64,000 nt of DNA from BQOK01 sp048388525 (GCF_048388525.1 NZ_DBGCTQ010000049.1:1-64000), one strand, 5' to 3'; positions 51,692 to 61,173 are shown, counted from the stretch's first letter. Made by a program: numbers and translations. The notes: generated by a model from the letters alone, not told the origin.

Positions 51692-51747
51692 AAAAGGAAA
51701 AAGAGCATCCCCGGCGGGGCCTGTAAAAGGTCCCGCCGGGGGTGCTC
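51692..51747 (-). terminator. Terminator of the nagB-nagA-TSUP unit
   Basis: Minus strand GAGCACCCCCGGCGGGACC pairs with GGCCCCGCCGGGGATGCTC around TTTTACA, followed by TTTTTCCTTTT. Confidence 0.85.
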
Positions 51748-51761
51748 TCTGCTTTGCGGGG

Positions 51762-52493
51762 TCACCCGAAGATCAGGATGTACAGCCCCATGCCCAGCAT
51801 AAAACCGTATACCAGTTTTTTAATGGCCGCAAGGGGCAGCCGGCGGAATACCGCCAGGCCGAGGCCTGTGCCCAGAGCTAGGCCCGCCAGCGCCGCCAGG
51901 CTGACACGCAACACCTCGCCGGTCACATTGCCCAGCCGCAGATGCATCGCCAGCAGGGAAACAATGGTGATGATAAAAAACATTTGGGTGGTGGCAGTAT
52001 ACTCCCGCTTATCGTCCAGCGCGTTGAGATAATACGCCACAATGGGCGGTCCGCCGATGCTGAACATCCCGCCGGTCAGCCCCGCCACCGCCCCGGCGAT
52101 CAGCCCGTTGCGGCGGGTGGGGCGGATGCGCAGCCGCTCGCTGAAAAAGATAAAATAGACCGCCAGCGCCATGAGGACCACGCCCAGAATGCGCCGCAGC
52201 AGTGTGTCCGCGCTGTTTTGCAGGATCTGTACCCCCACCCAGTTGGTCACGGTGGCGGCGAGGCCCGGCCAGAGCAGCTGCTTCCAATTGATGAACTGCC
52301 AGTACCGGGCCGCTATGTAAATGCTCATGAAGATGGCGGTGAGCAGCTCCATCACGGTGGCCGTGCGCAGCGGCAGCACCAGCGGCCACAGGGCCATGCA
52401 GGTGACCGCGTAGCCAAAGCCGGTGGTGCTCTGCACAAAGCTGCCTGCAAAGGCGATCAGCCCCACCAAAAAAAACAGCAGCGGCCCGCTCAT
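51762..52493 (-). CDS. TauE/SafE (TSUP) family permease
   Basis: 243 residues, about eight helices. VQSTTGFGYAVTCM and LTGGMFSIGGPPIVAYYL mark the two halves. Proteins of this family export sulfonates, sulfite or small organic acids. Its ATG overlaps the nagA stop (ATGA), so it is co-translated with amino-sugar enzymes. Its role there is unclear; it may carry a by-product such as acetate. Confidence 0.8.
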   Translation of the reverse strand: MSGPLLFFLVGLIAFAGSFVQSTTGFGYAVTCMALWPLVLPLRTATVMELLTAIFMSIYIAARYWQFINWKQLLWPGLAATVTNWVGVQILQNSADTLLRRILGVVLMALAVYFIFFSERLRIRPTRRNGLIAGAVAGLTGGMFSIGGPPIVAYYLNALDDKREYTATTQMFFIITIVSLLAMHLRLGNVTGEVLRVSLAALAGLALGTGLGLAVFRRLPLAAIKKLVYGFMLGMGLYILIFG

Positions 52494-53644
52494 GCCCGCT
52501 CAAACACGGTGCGCCCGCCCACAAGGGTGCGCAGTACCGTGAGATCCCCGCCCAGCACCACCAGATCGGCGTCCCAGCCGGGCTTTACCCTGCCCTTGTG
52601 CGCACCCATACGCAAAAGATCAGCCGGGTTCTCGGTGAGCAGGGGCAGTACCTCCTCCGCGGGCCGCCCGGTAAAGGTCACCAGATTTTTCAGCGCCTGG
52701 CCGGTGGTCAGGGTACTGCCCGCGCGGCTGCCGCCGTCGGCCAGCTTTGCGTCGCCGTCCTTTACCACCACGTCGTTCACGCCCAGTTTATAGCTGCCGT
52801 CCGGCAGGCCAGCCGCCATAATACTGTCGGTAATGGCCACCACCCGGTCAAGCCCTTTGCACTTCAGCAAAAAGCGCACGGTGCCCGGGTGTAGATGCCG
52901 CCCGTCGCAGATCGCCTCACAGTACACGTCGCTCTCCAGCACCGCGCCCATGATGGCCGGGAAATGCTGGTGCAGCAGTTTCATGGCATTGAACGCATGG
53001 GTGGCGCTTGCCGCGCCGCTCTCGATACAGGTCATGGCAGTCTCATAGTCGGCACCCGAATGGCCGATAGCCACCACCACCTCGCCGGCAATCTGGCGGA
53101 TCATGGCCGGCACGCCCTCCACCTCAGGGCTCACGGTGATGTACTTAATGGCCCCCTCTGCCGCCTCCGCATAGCGGCGAAACAGGGCGGCGTCCCCCTT
53201 TTGCAGCAGGTGCTGGGGCATGGCGCCCTTATACTCCGGCGCAAGGAACGGCCCCTCCAGATGCACGCCCAAAAGCTGGGCATGCGCACCCTGCCGGCCC
53301 ATGGCGGCCTTGATCTGCCCGATGCACCACAAGGTTTGCTCTGGCGTGTCGGTCAGCACGCTGGCGAGCCAGCCTGTGGTCCCCTGGCTGGCAAAAAAGC
53401 TTCCGATGGTGCCGTTCAACTGGTCGGCCGTGGCCGCGTTCACGTCCACCCCGGCGCCGCCGTGGGTGTGCACGTCGATGAATCCCGGGGCAAGGCGTTC
53501 GCCGCCGATATCCAGTTCCGGGCAGCCCGCCGGAGCGTTCACCCGGGGGGCCACCTGGGCGATTACGCCGTCCCGGATGTACACCTCCCGCTCCGCAAAG
53601 CGGCGGCCGGTATAGACCAGCCCGTTTTTGATCACCAGTTCCAT
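52490..53644 (-). CDS. nagA: N-acetylglucosamine-6-phosphate deacetylase
   Basis: 384 residues, an amidohydrolase that removes acetate from GlcNAc-6-phosphate. FIDVHTHGGAGVDV holds the metal HxH, LEGPFLAPEYKGA a second metal Glu, AIGHSGADYETA a ligand His, ATHAFNAM another, and VAITDSIMAAGLPDG the catalytic Asp. N-terminal LVIKNGLVYTG is the usual beta-sandwich. Start MELVIKNG follows AAAGGAGG. In one unit with nagB upstream and a TSUP permease downstream. Confidence 0.94.
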   Translation of the reverse strand: MELVIKNGLVYTGRRFAEREVYIRDGVIAQVAPRVNAPAGCPELDIGGERLAPGFIDVHTHGGAGVDVNAATADQLNGTIGSFFASQGTTGWLASVLTDTPEQTLWCIGQIKAAMGRQGAHAQLLGVHLEGPFLAPEYKGAMPQHLLQKGDAALFRRYAEAAEGAIKYITVSPEVEGVPAMIRQIAGEVVVAIGHSGADYETAMTCIESGAASATHAFNAMKLLHQHFPAIMGAVLESDVYCEAICDGRHLHPGTVRFLLKCKGLDRVVAITDSIMAAGLPDGSYKLGVNDVVVKDGDAKLADGGSRAGSTLTTGQALKNLVTFTGRPAEEVLPLLTENPADLLRMGAHKGRVKPGWDADLVVLGGDLTVLRTLVGGRTVFERA

Positions 53645-53743
53645 TGCTGTATCTCCTCCTTTTCTGCTCCAGGCAGGGCGCCTGGGCATCACGGCCTGTG
53701 TGCGCAAATGGCTCCCGGCCTGCCGGGCGGGCTCTTTCGCCGT

Positions 53744-54562
53744 TTAGAACGGCTGCTGCGCCGCATTCGCGTTGGTGATAATCAGCGCGTCCGGGTGGCG
53801 CTGCACCAGGGTCGCGGGGAAATGGGCGCTCATTTCCCCGTACGCCGCCTGCCGCACCACCGAGCGGTGCCAGTCGCGGAACACGCCGAGGCGTATTTTG
53901 CGCGCCGCCAGGATCTGGGCCATCCCAATGGTCACGCACCGTTTGGGCATCGCGTCGATCGCGCCGTTCAGATCGCCGATGGCATTCGCCACCCGCGTTT
54001 CCCGGCTAATGTTCAACACCCGCGTGGGCAGCGCGGCAAACTCGGCGCAGGTCAGCTCGTCCCGCGCCTCGTTGAAGGCCAGATGGCCGTTGATCCCTAT
54101 GCCGCCGAAGGCCACATCCACCCCGCCCAGGCGCTGGATGACGCGCTGCATGTTTTCCGGGTCGTGCGGATCGGGGAAGATGCGCTGCGCTTCGGGCATT
54201 ACCAGCTCCGGGTCGAGCTGCGTGTATACCGCCCGGTCCATAAAGCCCCTGAACGAGAGAGGGTGCGCTTTTTCCACCCATTCGCCCTCGGCGGTCAGGT
54301 ATTCGTCCATGTTTAAAAACCAGCAATTCTTCAGGCTGATACGCTGCTCGTTCACCAGCCGCACAAAAATCGGATATTGCCCCACCGGGCCCACCGGGCA
54401 GATAAACACGGTGGCGCGGCCCTCGGCGTTGTGCCGCCGGATGGTGTTTACCATCTCCAGGGCCAGCTCATAAAACACCTCGCCGGAATCGCCCAGCTTC
54501 AAAATGGGGATCTTTGCGTCTTTGCCCAGATCCTGGGCGCTGATCTGATAATACTCGTACAT
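53744..54562 (-). CDS. nagB: Glucosamine-6-phosphate deaminase
   Basis: 272 residues. Converts glucosamine-6-phosphate to fructose-6-phosphate and ammonia, joining the nagA product to glycolysis. Motifs: NMDEYL with the catalytic Asp, GGIGINGHLAFNEA with the ring-opening His and Asp. The N-terminus is somewhat different from E. coli NagB, as in Firmicutes relatives. Start MYEYYQ follows AAGGAGAA. First gene of the amino-sugar unit; no allosteric or regulator gene is adjacent. Confidence 0.92.
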   Translation of the reverse strand: MYEYYQISAQDLGKDAKIPILKLGDSGEVFYELALEMVNTIRRHNAEGRATVFICPVGPVGQYPIFVRLVNEQRISLKNCWFLNMDEYLTAEGEWVEKAHPLSFRGFMDRAVYTQLDPELVMPEAQRIFPDPHDPENMQRVIQRLGGVDVAFGGIGINGHLAFNEARDELTCAEFAALPTRVLNISRETRVANAIGDLNGAIDAMPKRCVTIGMAQILAARKIRLGVFRDWHRSVVRQAAYGEMSAHFPATLVQRHPDALIITNANAAQQPF

Positions 54563-54609
54563 GTGCGCTTCTCCTTTCAAATCCGCCGGGCCGGCCCCGC
54601 GGTATTTGC

Positions 54610-55275
54610 CTAAAACAAATGGGTGATGCCCAGCTGCTGGATCATCTCCACGATCTCTTTCGTGCGGCTGCACCCGAATTTGTGCAAAAGCCCCTTGATC
54701 TGGGTCTTCACCGTGACCACCTCCACACAGCGGATGGCCGCGATCTCCTTGACCTTCTTTCCCTGCAGCAGCAGGCGCACCAGTTCCCGCTCAGTGGCGG
54801 TGAGCTGGGAAACATTGTTGATAAAAAACAAAAGGCTCCGCTCGGACCGGCGCAGGCGGTTATACTCCTGCATGACGGTGTTTTGGACCTTTGCGTCCAG
54901 CATGGGCGCGCCCGCGGCGGCGGCCCGGATATGGGCCAGCACCTCTTCCTCGGGGCAGCCCTTTACAATGTAGTCCAGGGCCCCGGTCCCCATGGCCGTC
55001 AGGATCATTTTTTCCGTGTCATGCGCGGTGAGATACAGGATCACGCGCTGCGGGTCGGCGTCGTGGATTGTTTCGGCGGCGGTGATCCCGGCCGAAACAT
55101 TCTCCATCTCAATATCCAGCAGGATAATATCGCTCTTCACACTGCGGGCCAGCTCCACGATGCCCGCGCCGCTGGCGGCCTCGCCCACCACTCTCATATC
55201 CGGCTGGGTGTTGATCAGGTCCTTCAGATCCTCCCGCAGCAGGTCAAAATCGTCGGCGATCATTACCTCGATCAC
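54610..55275 (-). CDS. NarL/FixJ-type response regulator
   Basis: 221 residues. Receiver with Asp9/Asp10 (IADDFDLLRE), phospho-Asp54 (LLDIEMENV) and a conserved Thr (LYLTAHDTE); the C-terminal LuxR-type helix-turn-helix runs from LTATERELVRLLLQG to TVKTQIKGLLHKFG. Start GTG 55275 overlaps the kinase stop (GTGA), with AAGGGGAG upstream. It is the likely partner of the kinase just upstream. The ABC operon next to the pair is a likely, unproven target. Confidence 0.88.
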   Translation of the reverse strand: MIEVMIADDFDLLREDLKDLINTQPDMRVVGEAASGAGIVELARSVKSDIILLDIEMENVSAGITAAETIHDADPQRVILYLTAHDTEKMILTAMGTGALDYIVKGCPEEEVLAHIRAAAAGAPMLDAKVQNTVMQEYNRLRRSERSLLFFINNVSQLTATERELVRLLLQGKKVKEIAAIRCVEVVTVKTQIKGLLHKFGCSRTKEIVEMIQQLGITHLF

Positions 55276-56819
55276 TGCGCTCTCTCCCCTTTCCCGCCCG
55301 CGCCTGGCGCGGGCGGCTGCATCACGGCCCGCGCGGTGTACTTGGGCAGCAGCAGCAAAAAGCGGGTGCCCTTTCCGGGCCGGCTCTCCACCCGCAGATG
55401 GCCCAGATGACATTTTGCGATCTGCCGCACATAATAAAGGCCCATGCCCCAGTTGTAGTTTGAGTTTTTGCTGGAATAAAAGGGTTCGAAAATGCGTTTT
55501 TGATCGGCCCGCTCAATGCCCACCCCCGTATCCGCCACCTCGATGGTGGTATACAGCCGCTCGTCATAAAAACGCAGCTGCACCGGCGCGGCGCGGCCGG
55601 CGGCCAGAGTGGCCTCCCATGCATTCACCAGCAAGTTGTAAACAGCCTCCGCCAGGTGGGTCTCGTCGGCCAGGATCTCCTTCACGCCGCCCAGCTCCAC
55701 CTGTACCGCCCCGTCGGGATATTTGCCGGCGAACCGCTCCAGGCTGCGCTTTGCCACCCGCTCGGCCGGGATGGCGCTCAGGTAGATGGATTTTGATTTG
55801 ACGCTCTGGTACAGCTCCTCCATGCGGGTCAGCAGCACCTCGTTGGACTCGTCCAGCAGGGCGCAGCTCTCCCGCAGCTTTTCAAGATCCGGCTGCTGCT
55901 CGGCCAGGGCCGCGCGGATGCGCTTGTGCAGCACCCGGTTGGCCAAAAGCTGGTTTTTCATGCTGTGCACGAACACGCTCACGCCCACGCTGGCTGCGTC
56001 GAATTTGCGCTGGAGCACCATCTCCTCCTGGTCCTCCATCAAATAGGTCTGCGCATTGCGCAGCAGCACAAAAAAGCTCACCGAGCCGGCTGCGGCGGTA
56101 AGCCCCAGCACCGCTGCATAGCTTTGGGCCGAGAGGGCCGGCGAGAGGTACCACAGCCCCAAAAGCCACATGTAGTCGTTTTGGTAAAACAGGTAGATCT
56201 GCGCCGGGTCCTGGGGGCAATACAGTGCAAACAGTACGGCCAATGCCAGCGGCAGCAGCGCCCGGGCCAGGTAACGGCGGCGGAAAAAGCGTACCGTGGT
56301 GGCAAAATACTCCAGAACCAGCAAAACCGTTCCGGCCGCCAGATACAGCCAGATCCATGCGGCAGAGCACTCCACGATCAGGCGCATGCGCCACTCGGCC
56401 CCCCCTGTGACCGCCTTGAACACCTGGGGAATGTACAGGAGCAGGGTGAGGGCAGGCAGAATGGGCACCACCCAGGCCATGCGCCGCAGTGACCGCAGCC
56501 GGGGGGTAAGGGTGTAGTTCAGTGCCAGCAGCACATAAAACGTGGGAAAGGCATAGCGCCCCAGCGCCACTAAAAAACCCAGCTGCCCCACGGTCACCAC
56601 CCGATACTGGAACCAGCGGCGGATCTCATCCGTCAGGTAAAAGGTGATGTTCACCCCAGGCGAGATGCCGCCTTTTTTTGCCACGTACAGCAAAATACCC
56701 ACCCAGAATATCTCCAGCGCGAGCACCAGCCCCAGCAGCAGCCAGGCCTCTTTGCTGCGGCGCAGCAAAAGAAGCACCAAGCTGCCCAGCAGCAGGGCCG
56801 CCATCAAAACAAGGATCAT
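55272..56819 (-). CDS. Sensor histidine kinase, polytopic
   Basis: 515 residues. About seven N-terminal helices (1-270) form a membrane sensor, then a dimerisation region with the phospho-acceptor in FVHSMKNQLL, an HATPase with the N box NLLVNAWEAT, G1 DTGVGIE and G2 NWGMGLYYV. A degenerate start: ATG 56819 is chosen from AGGTGAGG. The stop overlaps the response regulator start. The signal is unknown; many-helix sensors often bind a hydrophobic ligand or report a transporter state. Confidence 0.85.
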   Translation of the reverse strand: MILVLMAALLLGSLVLLLLRRSKEAWLLLGLVLALEIFWVGILLYVAKKGGISPGVNITFYLTDEIRRWFQYRVVTVGQLGFLVALGRYAFPTFYVLLALNYTLTPRLRSLRRMAWVVPILPALTLLLYIPQVFKAVTGGAEWRMRLIVECSAAWIWLYLAAGTVLLVLEYFATTVRFFRRRYLARALLPLALAVLFALYCPQDPAQIYLFYQNDYMWLLGLWYLSPALSAQSYAAVLGLTAAAGSVSFFVLLRNAQTYLMEDQEEMVLQRKFDAASVGVSVFVHSMKNQLLANRVLHKRIRAALAEQQPDLEKLRESCALLDESNEVLLTRMEELYQSVKSKSIYLSAIPAERVAKRSLERFAGKYPDGAVQVELGGVKEILADETHLAEAVYNLLVNAWEATLAAGRAAPVQLRFYDERLYTTIEVADTGVGIERADQKRIFEPFYSSKNSNYNWGMGLYYVRQIAKCHLGHLRVESRPGKGTRFLLLLPKYTARAVMQPPAPGAGGKGERAQ

Positions 56820-56874
56820 TCGCCTCACCTGCAAAAAGCGGGGCGCTTTTACCGCGTGCCCCGCTGCCTCGATC

Positions 56875-56913
56875 AAAAAAGCGCGCCCGAGCCCGCTACA
56901 GGCCCGGGCGCGC
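56875..56913 (-). terminator. Terminator of the sulfonate-type ABC operon
   Basis: Minus strand GCGCGCCCGGGCC pairs with GGGCTCGGGCGCGC around TGTAGC, then TTTTTT. It lies just before the start of the kinase gene. Confidence 0.8.
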
Positions 56914-56948
56914 GGCCGGATCTTAAGGATATTGCCTGGCGGCCGGTG

Positions 56949-58013
56949 TTACTCGGCGGCCTTGAGCATGTTGTCGAACATCACATAATCGCCCACGGGG
57001 ACCTCCGCCTCCACGGCGCCGTTCTTGATGAAGTCCTCCTGCTGGACCTTGTACATACTCTCCACACTGCCGTCCTTCACTGCGGCCACGAGCTCGGCGC
57101 TGGTGAGCCACTTGGCGTCGCCGCGCTGCTGATAGGCGGAATCGACGTCCGTCTTGCACTGCTCTGCCACCCACTCGGCGACCTGCTGGTAGTTAGCCTC
57201 GTCGGCGCGGAAATCCTTGGCTTTGTACAGGGCCTTGGTGAACGCCAGAATGGTGTCGGCGTTTTTCTCGGCGTACTCGTTGGTCACGATCCAGCTGGCC
57301 ACGGAGGCGGACTGGTCGGAGAAGCTCATGTTGTCGGCCAGAACGGTGTAGTTGTCGCCCAACTGCTCCTGGATGGTAAAGGTCATGGGGCTCCAGGCGG
57401 CGCAGGCGTCCAGGCTACCGCTGGTCATGGCGGTCACCAGCGCGGAGGCGTCCATCTCCATCGCTTTGATGTCGTTCATGGTCATGCCGTTGGCTTCCAG
57501 GGCGTATTTGAGGATCTGCTCGGAAGAAGTGCCGGAGCTGTAGCCCACGATCTTACCCTTCAGGTCGGCCACGCCGTTGATGCCCTTGCTCTTGTCGGCC
57601 ACCAGGGCGTCGGCGTTGCCCACATGGGCCATGCAGAAGATCTTCGCCTTGCCGTTGATGCACAGCTTGTGAGCGCCGGAACCGATGTAGCCCACCTGCA
57701 CGCTGCCGGACTCCATGGCCGCGATGATGGTGGGGCCGTCGGCGAACTCGGCCAGCTTCACGGTGAGGCCCTGCTCTTCAAAGTAGCCCTTGTTGATACC
57801 GGACACGACCTCCGCCAGGCTGGCGTAGTTGGCCATATAGCCCACCACGATCTCCTGCAGTTCCTTGGGAGCCTCCGGCTGACTGGCCGGCTGGGAAGCG
57901 GGCTGGCTGGCCGGCTGTGAGGCCGGGGCCGGGGTGGACGATGTACCGCCGCCGCAGGCCGCAAAGCTCAGAGCCATGGCAGCCGCCAGCACAAACGCTA
58001 ACAATTTTTTCAT
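56949..58013 (-). CDS. ABC transporter substrate-binding lipoprotein (SsuA/TauA-type)
   Basis: 354 residues. Signal peptide ends in FAAC, then a Pro-Ala-Ser-Gln linker (PASQPASQPASQ) and a NMT1/SsuA-type domain (VGYMANYASLAEVVSG, GSVQVGYIGSGAHKL, LKGKIVGYSSGTSSEQIL). Such proteins bind sulfonates, taurine, nitrate or thiamine precursors; the ligand here is not fixed. Third gene of the permease-ATPase-binding protein operon. Start MKKLLAF follows AAGGAGG. Confidence 0.88.
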   Translation of the reverse strand: MKKLLAFVLAAAMALSFAACGGGTSSTPAPASQPASQPASQPASQPEAPKELQEIVVGYMANYASLAEVVSGINKGYFEEQGLTVKLAEFADGPTIIAAMESGSVQVGYIGSGAHKLCINGKAKIFCMAHVGNADALVADKSKGINGVADLKGKIVGYSSGTSSEQILKYALEANGMTMNDIKAMEMDASALVTAMTSGSLDACAAWSPMTFTIQEQLGDNYTVLADNMSFSDQSASVASWIVTNEYAEKNADTILAFTKALYKAKDFRADEANYQQVAEWVAEQCKTDVDSAYQQRGDAKWLTSAELVAAVKDGSVESMYKVQQEDFIKNGAVEAEVPVGDYVMFDNMLKAAE

Positions 58014-58085
58014 GGTATTTCCTCCTTGATATTGTATCTTATATTGCACTTTCAGGCAAGAGGGTCCCGCCCAAAAGCAGGCACA

Positions 58086-58877
58086 TTATTTGCGGACCTC
58101 CAGATATTCCTGGTATACCTGGCTCCAGATGTAATTTTTCAGCTCCAGAAAACGGGGGCTCATTTTGGTTTCCTGGGTGCGGGGATACGGGATATCGATC
58201 TCCACGATCTCCTTGATCCGGCCGGGGCGGGCGCTCATAATGACCACGCGCTGCCCCAAAATAATCGCTTCCTCCACATCGTGGGTGATAAAGAAGCAGG
58301 TCTTCTGTTCCTTTTCCCAGGTCTCCAGCAGCTCGGTCTGCAGCTGGGTGCGGGTCTGCGCGTCCAGCGCGCCGAAGGGTTCGTCCATCAGCAACACCTC
58401 GGGGTTCGCAGCGTAGGCGCGGGCAATGGCCACCCGCTGCTTCATCCCGCCCGACAGCTCCTTGGGGTAGTGATCTGCGAATTTTTCCAGATCCACCATC
58501 TTTAAGTACTTCTGGATCTCCGCCTCTGCCTCGGGCCCCTTGACCCCCCGCATATCCAGCGCAAATTTGATGTTCTTTCTCACCGTGAGCCAGGGGAACA
58601 GGGCGTACTGCTGGAACACCACGCCGCGGTCGGTGCCGGTGCCGTGCACCTCCTGGCCGCTGCAGTACACATGGCCGCTGGTGGGCTCCAAAAGGCCTGC
58701 GATGATGTTCAGGATGGTGGACTTGCCGCAGCCGGAGGGGCCTACCACCGTAACGAACTCGTTCTCGGCAACGTCCAGATTCACGCCGTTCAGGGCGACC
58801 ATTTCGCCGTTGCGGCCGTTGAACTTTTTCACTACATTGTCGATCCTGAGCTTTACAGTTCTCTCTTGTCCTGCCAT
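58086..58877 (-). CDS. ABC transporter ATP-binding protein (SsuB/TauB-type)
   Basis: 263 residues. Walker A GPSGCGKST, signature LSGGMKQR, Walker B VLLMDEPFGALD and the switch His in FITHDVEEA. The phrase DEPFGALDAQTR and the Q loop VVFQQYALFPWLTV fit the SsuB/TauB/NrtD group. Its start overlaps the permease gene by 25 bp. Drives uptake through the permease at 58853-59641. Confidence 0.93.
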   Translation of the reverse strand: MAGQERTVKLRIDNVVKKFNGRNGEMVALNGVNLDVAENEFVTVVGPSGCGKSTILNIIAGLLEPTSGHVYCSGQEVHGTGTDRGVVFQQYALFPWLTVRKNIKFALDMRGVKGPEAEAEIQKYLKMVDLEKFADHYPKELSGGMKQRVAIARAYAANPEVLLMDEPFGALDAQTRTQLQTELLETWEKEQKTCFFITHDVEEAIILGQRVVIMSARPGRIKEIVEIDIPYPRTQETKMSPRFLELKNYIWSQVYQEYLEVRK

Positions 58878-59641
58878 CCCGTCAGCTTCCTTTCCAAAGT
58901 TTTGATGATTTTTTCCACCGTGATGCCAATGATGCCGATGATGATGATGTACAGCAGCATGGGAGCTGTTTCGAAGTTGTTGTTCAGCGTCCGGATGCGC
59001 ATGCCCAAACCTGCGAATGCGCCGGTGGATTCGGCCGCCACCAGGGTGGTTAAGGCAACGCCCGCGCCCAGCCGCACGGCGGTGAGGATAAAGGGCAGGG
59101 TGGCCGGGGCGATGACCCGGATAAAAATATCTTTGTCCTTGGCGCCCAGGACCCGGGCCGCCTTGATGAGAGTCTCATCCACATTGACGACGCCCTGGTA
59201 AATGGTCACGCACATGATCAGGAAGGTCGCCAGCGTGATCACGATGATCTGCGGCTTGCGCCCAACGCCCGCGCCGATGACCACCAGGGGCACATACGCC
59301 AGGGGCGGGATATTTCGGATGAACTGGATCCAGGGCTCGATGATGTTGCGGACGGGTTTATACCAAGCCATGAGGATGGCCACCGGCAGCGCTATGACAA
59401 AGCCCAGTGCGTAGCCCGCGCCCACGCTGATCAAGCTGCTGCCGATATCCGTGAACAGGCAGCCCCGGTCGATCATCACCTTGATCTGCTGCAGCGTCAC
59501 CACCACGTTGGGGAATACCCGCGCGGTGTTGGGCATGATGGAGAGTATGTACCACAGCACCATTGCCACCGCAAACGAGATGAACAGCCACAGGCGGCTT
59601 ATCCATTTGCTGTCCGCTTGCATCTTTTTCTTCATTGCCAT
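58853..59641 (-). CDS. ABC transporter permease (SsuC/TauC-type)
   Basis: 262 residues with six helices, standard for this group. The EAA loop is seen in TLIKAARVLGAKDKDIFIRV. MIFIRNIPPLAYVPLVVI-like segments (IQFIRNIPPLAYVPL) are typical of sulfonate/nitrate permeases. Two start Met codons lie close together (59641, 59635); AAGGAG precedes the first by four bases and the second by ten, so the second may be used. First gene of the operon, after a clear promoter. Confidence 0.9.
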   Translation of the reverse strand: MAMKKKMQADSKWISRLWLFISFAVAMVLWYILSIMPNTARVFPNVVVTLQQIKVMIDRGCLFTDIGSSLISVGAGYALGFVIALPVAILMAWYKPVRNIIEPWIQFIRNIPPLAYVPLVVIGAGVGRKPQIIVITLATFLIMCVTIYQGVVNVDETLIKAARVLGAKDKDIFIRVIAPATLPFILTAVRLGAGVALTTLVAAESTGAFAGLGMRIRTLNNNFETAPMLLYIIIIGIIGITVEKIIKTLERKLTGWQDKREL

Positions 59642-59698
59642 CGCGCTCCTTCTTTCCTGTTCCGGCCCCGGTCCGGGCCAGGATCTGTTTCTGAGTTT

Positions 59699-59727
59699 AT
59701 TGTATCTGTGAAAAAAGGGCAAAACAA
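59699..59727 (-). promoter_or_regulatory. Promoter of the sulfonate-type ABC operon
   Basis: Minus strand TTGTTT (59727-59722), 17-bp spacer, TACAAT (59704-59699). Confidence 0.65.
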
Positions 59728-59786
59728 GTATGAAATTTCTTGCTACCTTTTTGCTTTTTCGGCGAGGTCATGTGCACAGAACACCC

Positions 59787-59818
59787 AAAAAAGGCCACCC
59801 GCTTTTGTGCGGGTGGCC
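59787..59818 (-). terminator. Terminator of the lipoprotein phosphoesterase unit
   Basis: Minus strand GGCCACCCGC and its complement around ACAAAA, then TTTTTTGGG. Confidence 0.85.
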
Positions 59819-59827
59819 CAAACCTTG

Positions 59828-61159
59828 TTACGGAATCGTAAGTTCTCGGTTTTCTTTTCCTGCGGCTTCCAAAATGCTGTCGATATAGCCCAGGGGGTCC
59901 TTGACGCCCCTTTCCGCGGCCGCCTGCCCCACCAGCGCGTAATCCTTACCGCCGCGCACGGCTGCCGCGTCGGCCTCGGTCAGCGCACCGGCAAAATAGG
60001 CCGGGTTGAGCTCGGCCATCAGCCGCAGCTTGGCCCCCCCCGCCTCCGCGCCCAGGGCGGCAAGTGTTTCCTCCTGCCCGCGGGTGGTGGAATTGTGGGC
60101 GAACTGCTCCCTGCCCCAGGCTGAAAAATCCGCAAATACCGGGTCGGTCAGGCCGGCGGCAGCTGCCCATGCTGTCAGGTCGGTCTCCCGGGTGCGGTAG
60201 CGGTACGCGGCGCCCTGGGGCCCCGGCTCAACCTCCAATATCCCATATTGGTAAGGCCATACCGCCAGGCTCTCGCCGGCGATATCCCACACCGGCTCGC
60301 CCTTTTTGCCCTGCCAGGGAGAAATATCCTGGATGTGCAGGTGACCGCTCAGGGTTACCTGCACGCCATACTGCTGCAGCAGCGCGCCCAGCCGGTCGTT
60401 CTCAAACAGGGTATACCCAGAGGAAAACACCGCACTGTGATCGGTCAGGTTCTGGTGCAGGGCCACAAGGGGTGTAGCCCCCGCTTTTTGGCAGGCCTTG
60501 AGCTGCTTTTCCAGCCATTGATAGGTTTTTTCCTGCAGCTTGCCTCCCACGAAATAGGGGAGGCCCGGGCTTTGTTCCGCATACTGTTCCGCGTCCAGCA
60601 TAAACAGCCACACGCTCCTGTTCAGTTTGACCATATAGCTCAGGCTGGCTTTGTCACGGCTGGCAGCGGCGGCAAAACCGCAATTTTTATAGATCGTCTC
60701 AAATTCTTCAGCCGTGACCGACTCGGTTCGCTCACGCCCCTCCCCCTCGTAGCGATACGCCGCATAATTGTTGATGTCGTGGTTTCCGGGCAATACATAC
60801 ACCCTGATACCCGCCTCCACCAGCGGCTGCAGCTTTGCCGCCAGCTCTTCATGGCTTGCCTTTTCGCCGTTCAGAGAAACATCTCCGGTGAGCACCAGTG
60901 CGTCCGGTTTTTGTGCCAGCACCTCGGCCAAAAAAGCGTCGGTGATGGGGCGGATATAATCCAGCTGGCGGCCATCGCCGTATTCTACCACCTGTTGGAA
61001 CAATGCGCCTCCATCCTCCACAGCCTGGCCGGTATAGTGCAGGTCGGTTGCCACCACAATACTTGCAGGGCCGGCCTCGGGTACCGTTTCGCCGCAGCTT
61101 GCCAGCACGGCCGCCAGGCTCAGGGCGGCCAGCGCCGCCGGGATCGTGTGTTTTTTCAT
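59828..61159 (-). CDS. Metallophosphoesterase lipoprotein
   Basis: 443 residues. The signal peptide ends in LASC, so it is lipid-anchored outside. The calcineurin-like metal motifs are complete: VVATDLHYTG, LTGDVSLNG, PGNHDINN, and GHLHIQD near residue 300. Such exported enzymes cleave phosphate esters or phosphodiesters from nutrients; the substrate is unknown. Start MKKHTIP follows GAGGAAAA. gluQRS lies 14 bp upstream. Confidence 0.85.
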   Translation of the reverse strand: MKKHTIPAALAALSLAAVLASCGETVPEAGPASIVVATDLHYTGQAVEDGGALFQQVVEYGDGRQLDYIRPITDAFLAEVLAQKPDALVLTGDVSLNGEKASHEELAAKLQPLVEAGIRVYVLPGNHDINNYAAYRYEGEGRERTESVTAEEFETIYKNCGFAAAASRDKASLSYMVKLNRSVWLFMLDAEQYAEQSPGLPYFVGGKLQEKTYQWLEKQLKACQKAGATPLVALHQNLTDHSAVFSSGYTLFENDRLGALLQQYGVQVTLSGHLHIQDISPWQGKKGEPVWDIAGESLAVWPYQYGILEVEPGPQGAAYRYRTRETDLTAWAAAAGLTDPVFADFSAWGREQFAHNSTTRGQEETLAALGAEAGGAKLRLMAELNPAYFAGALTEADAAAVRGGKDYALVGQAAAERGVKDPLGYIDSILEAAGKENRELTIP

Positions 61160-61173
61160 TGCTTTTCCTCTTT

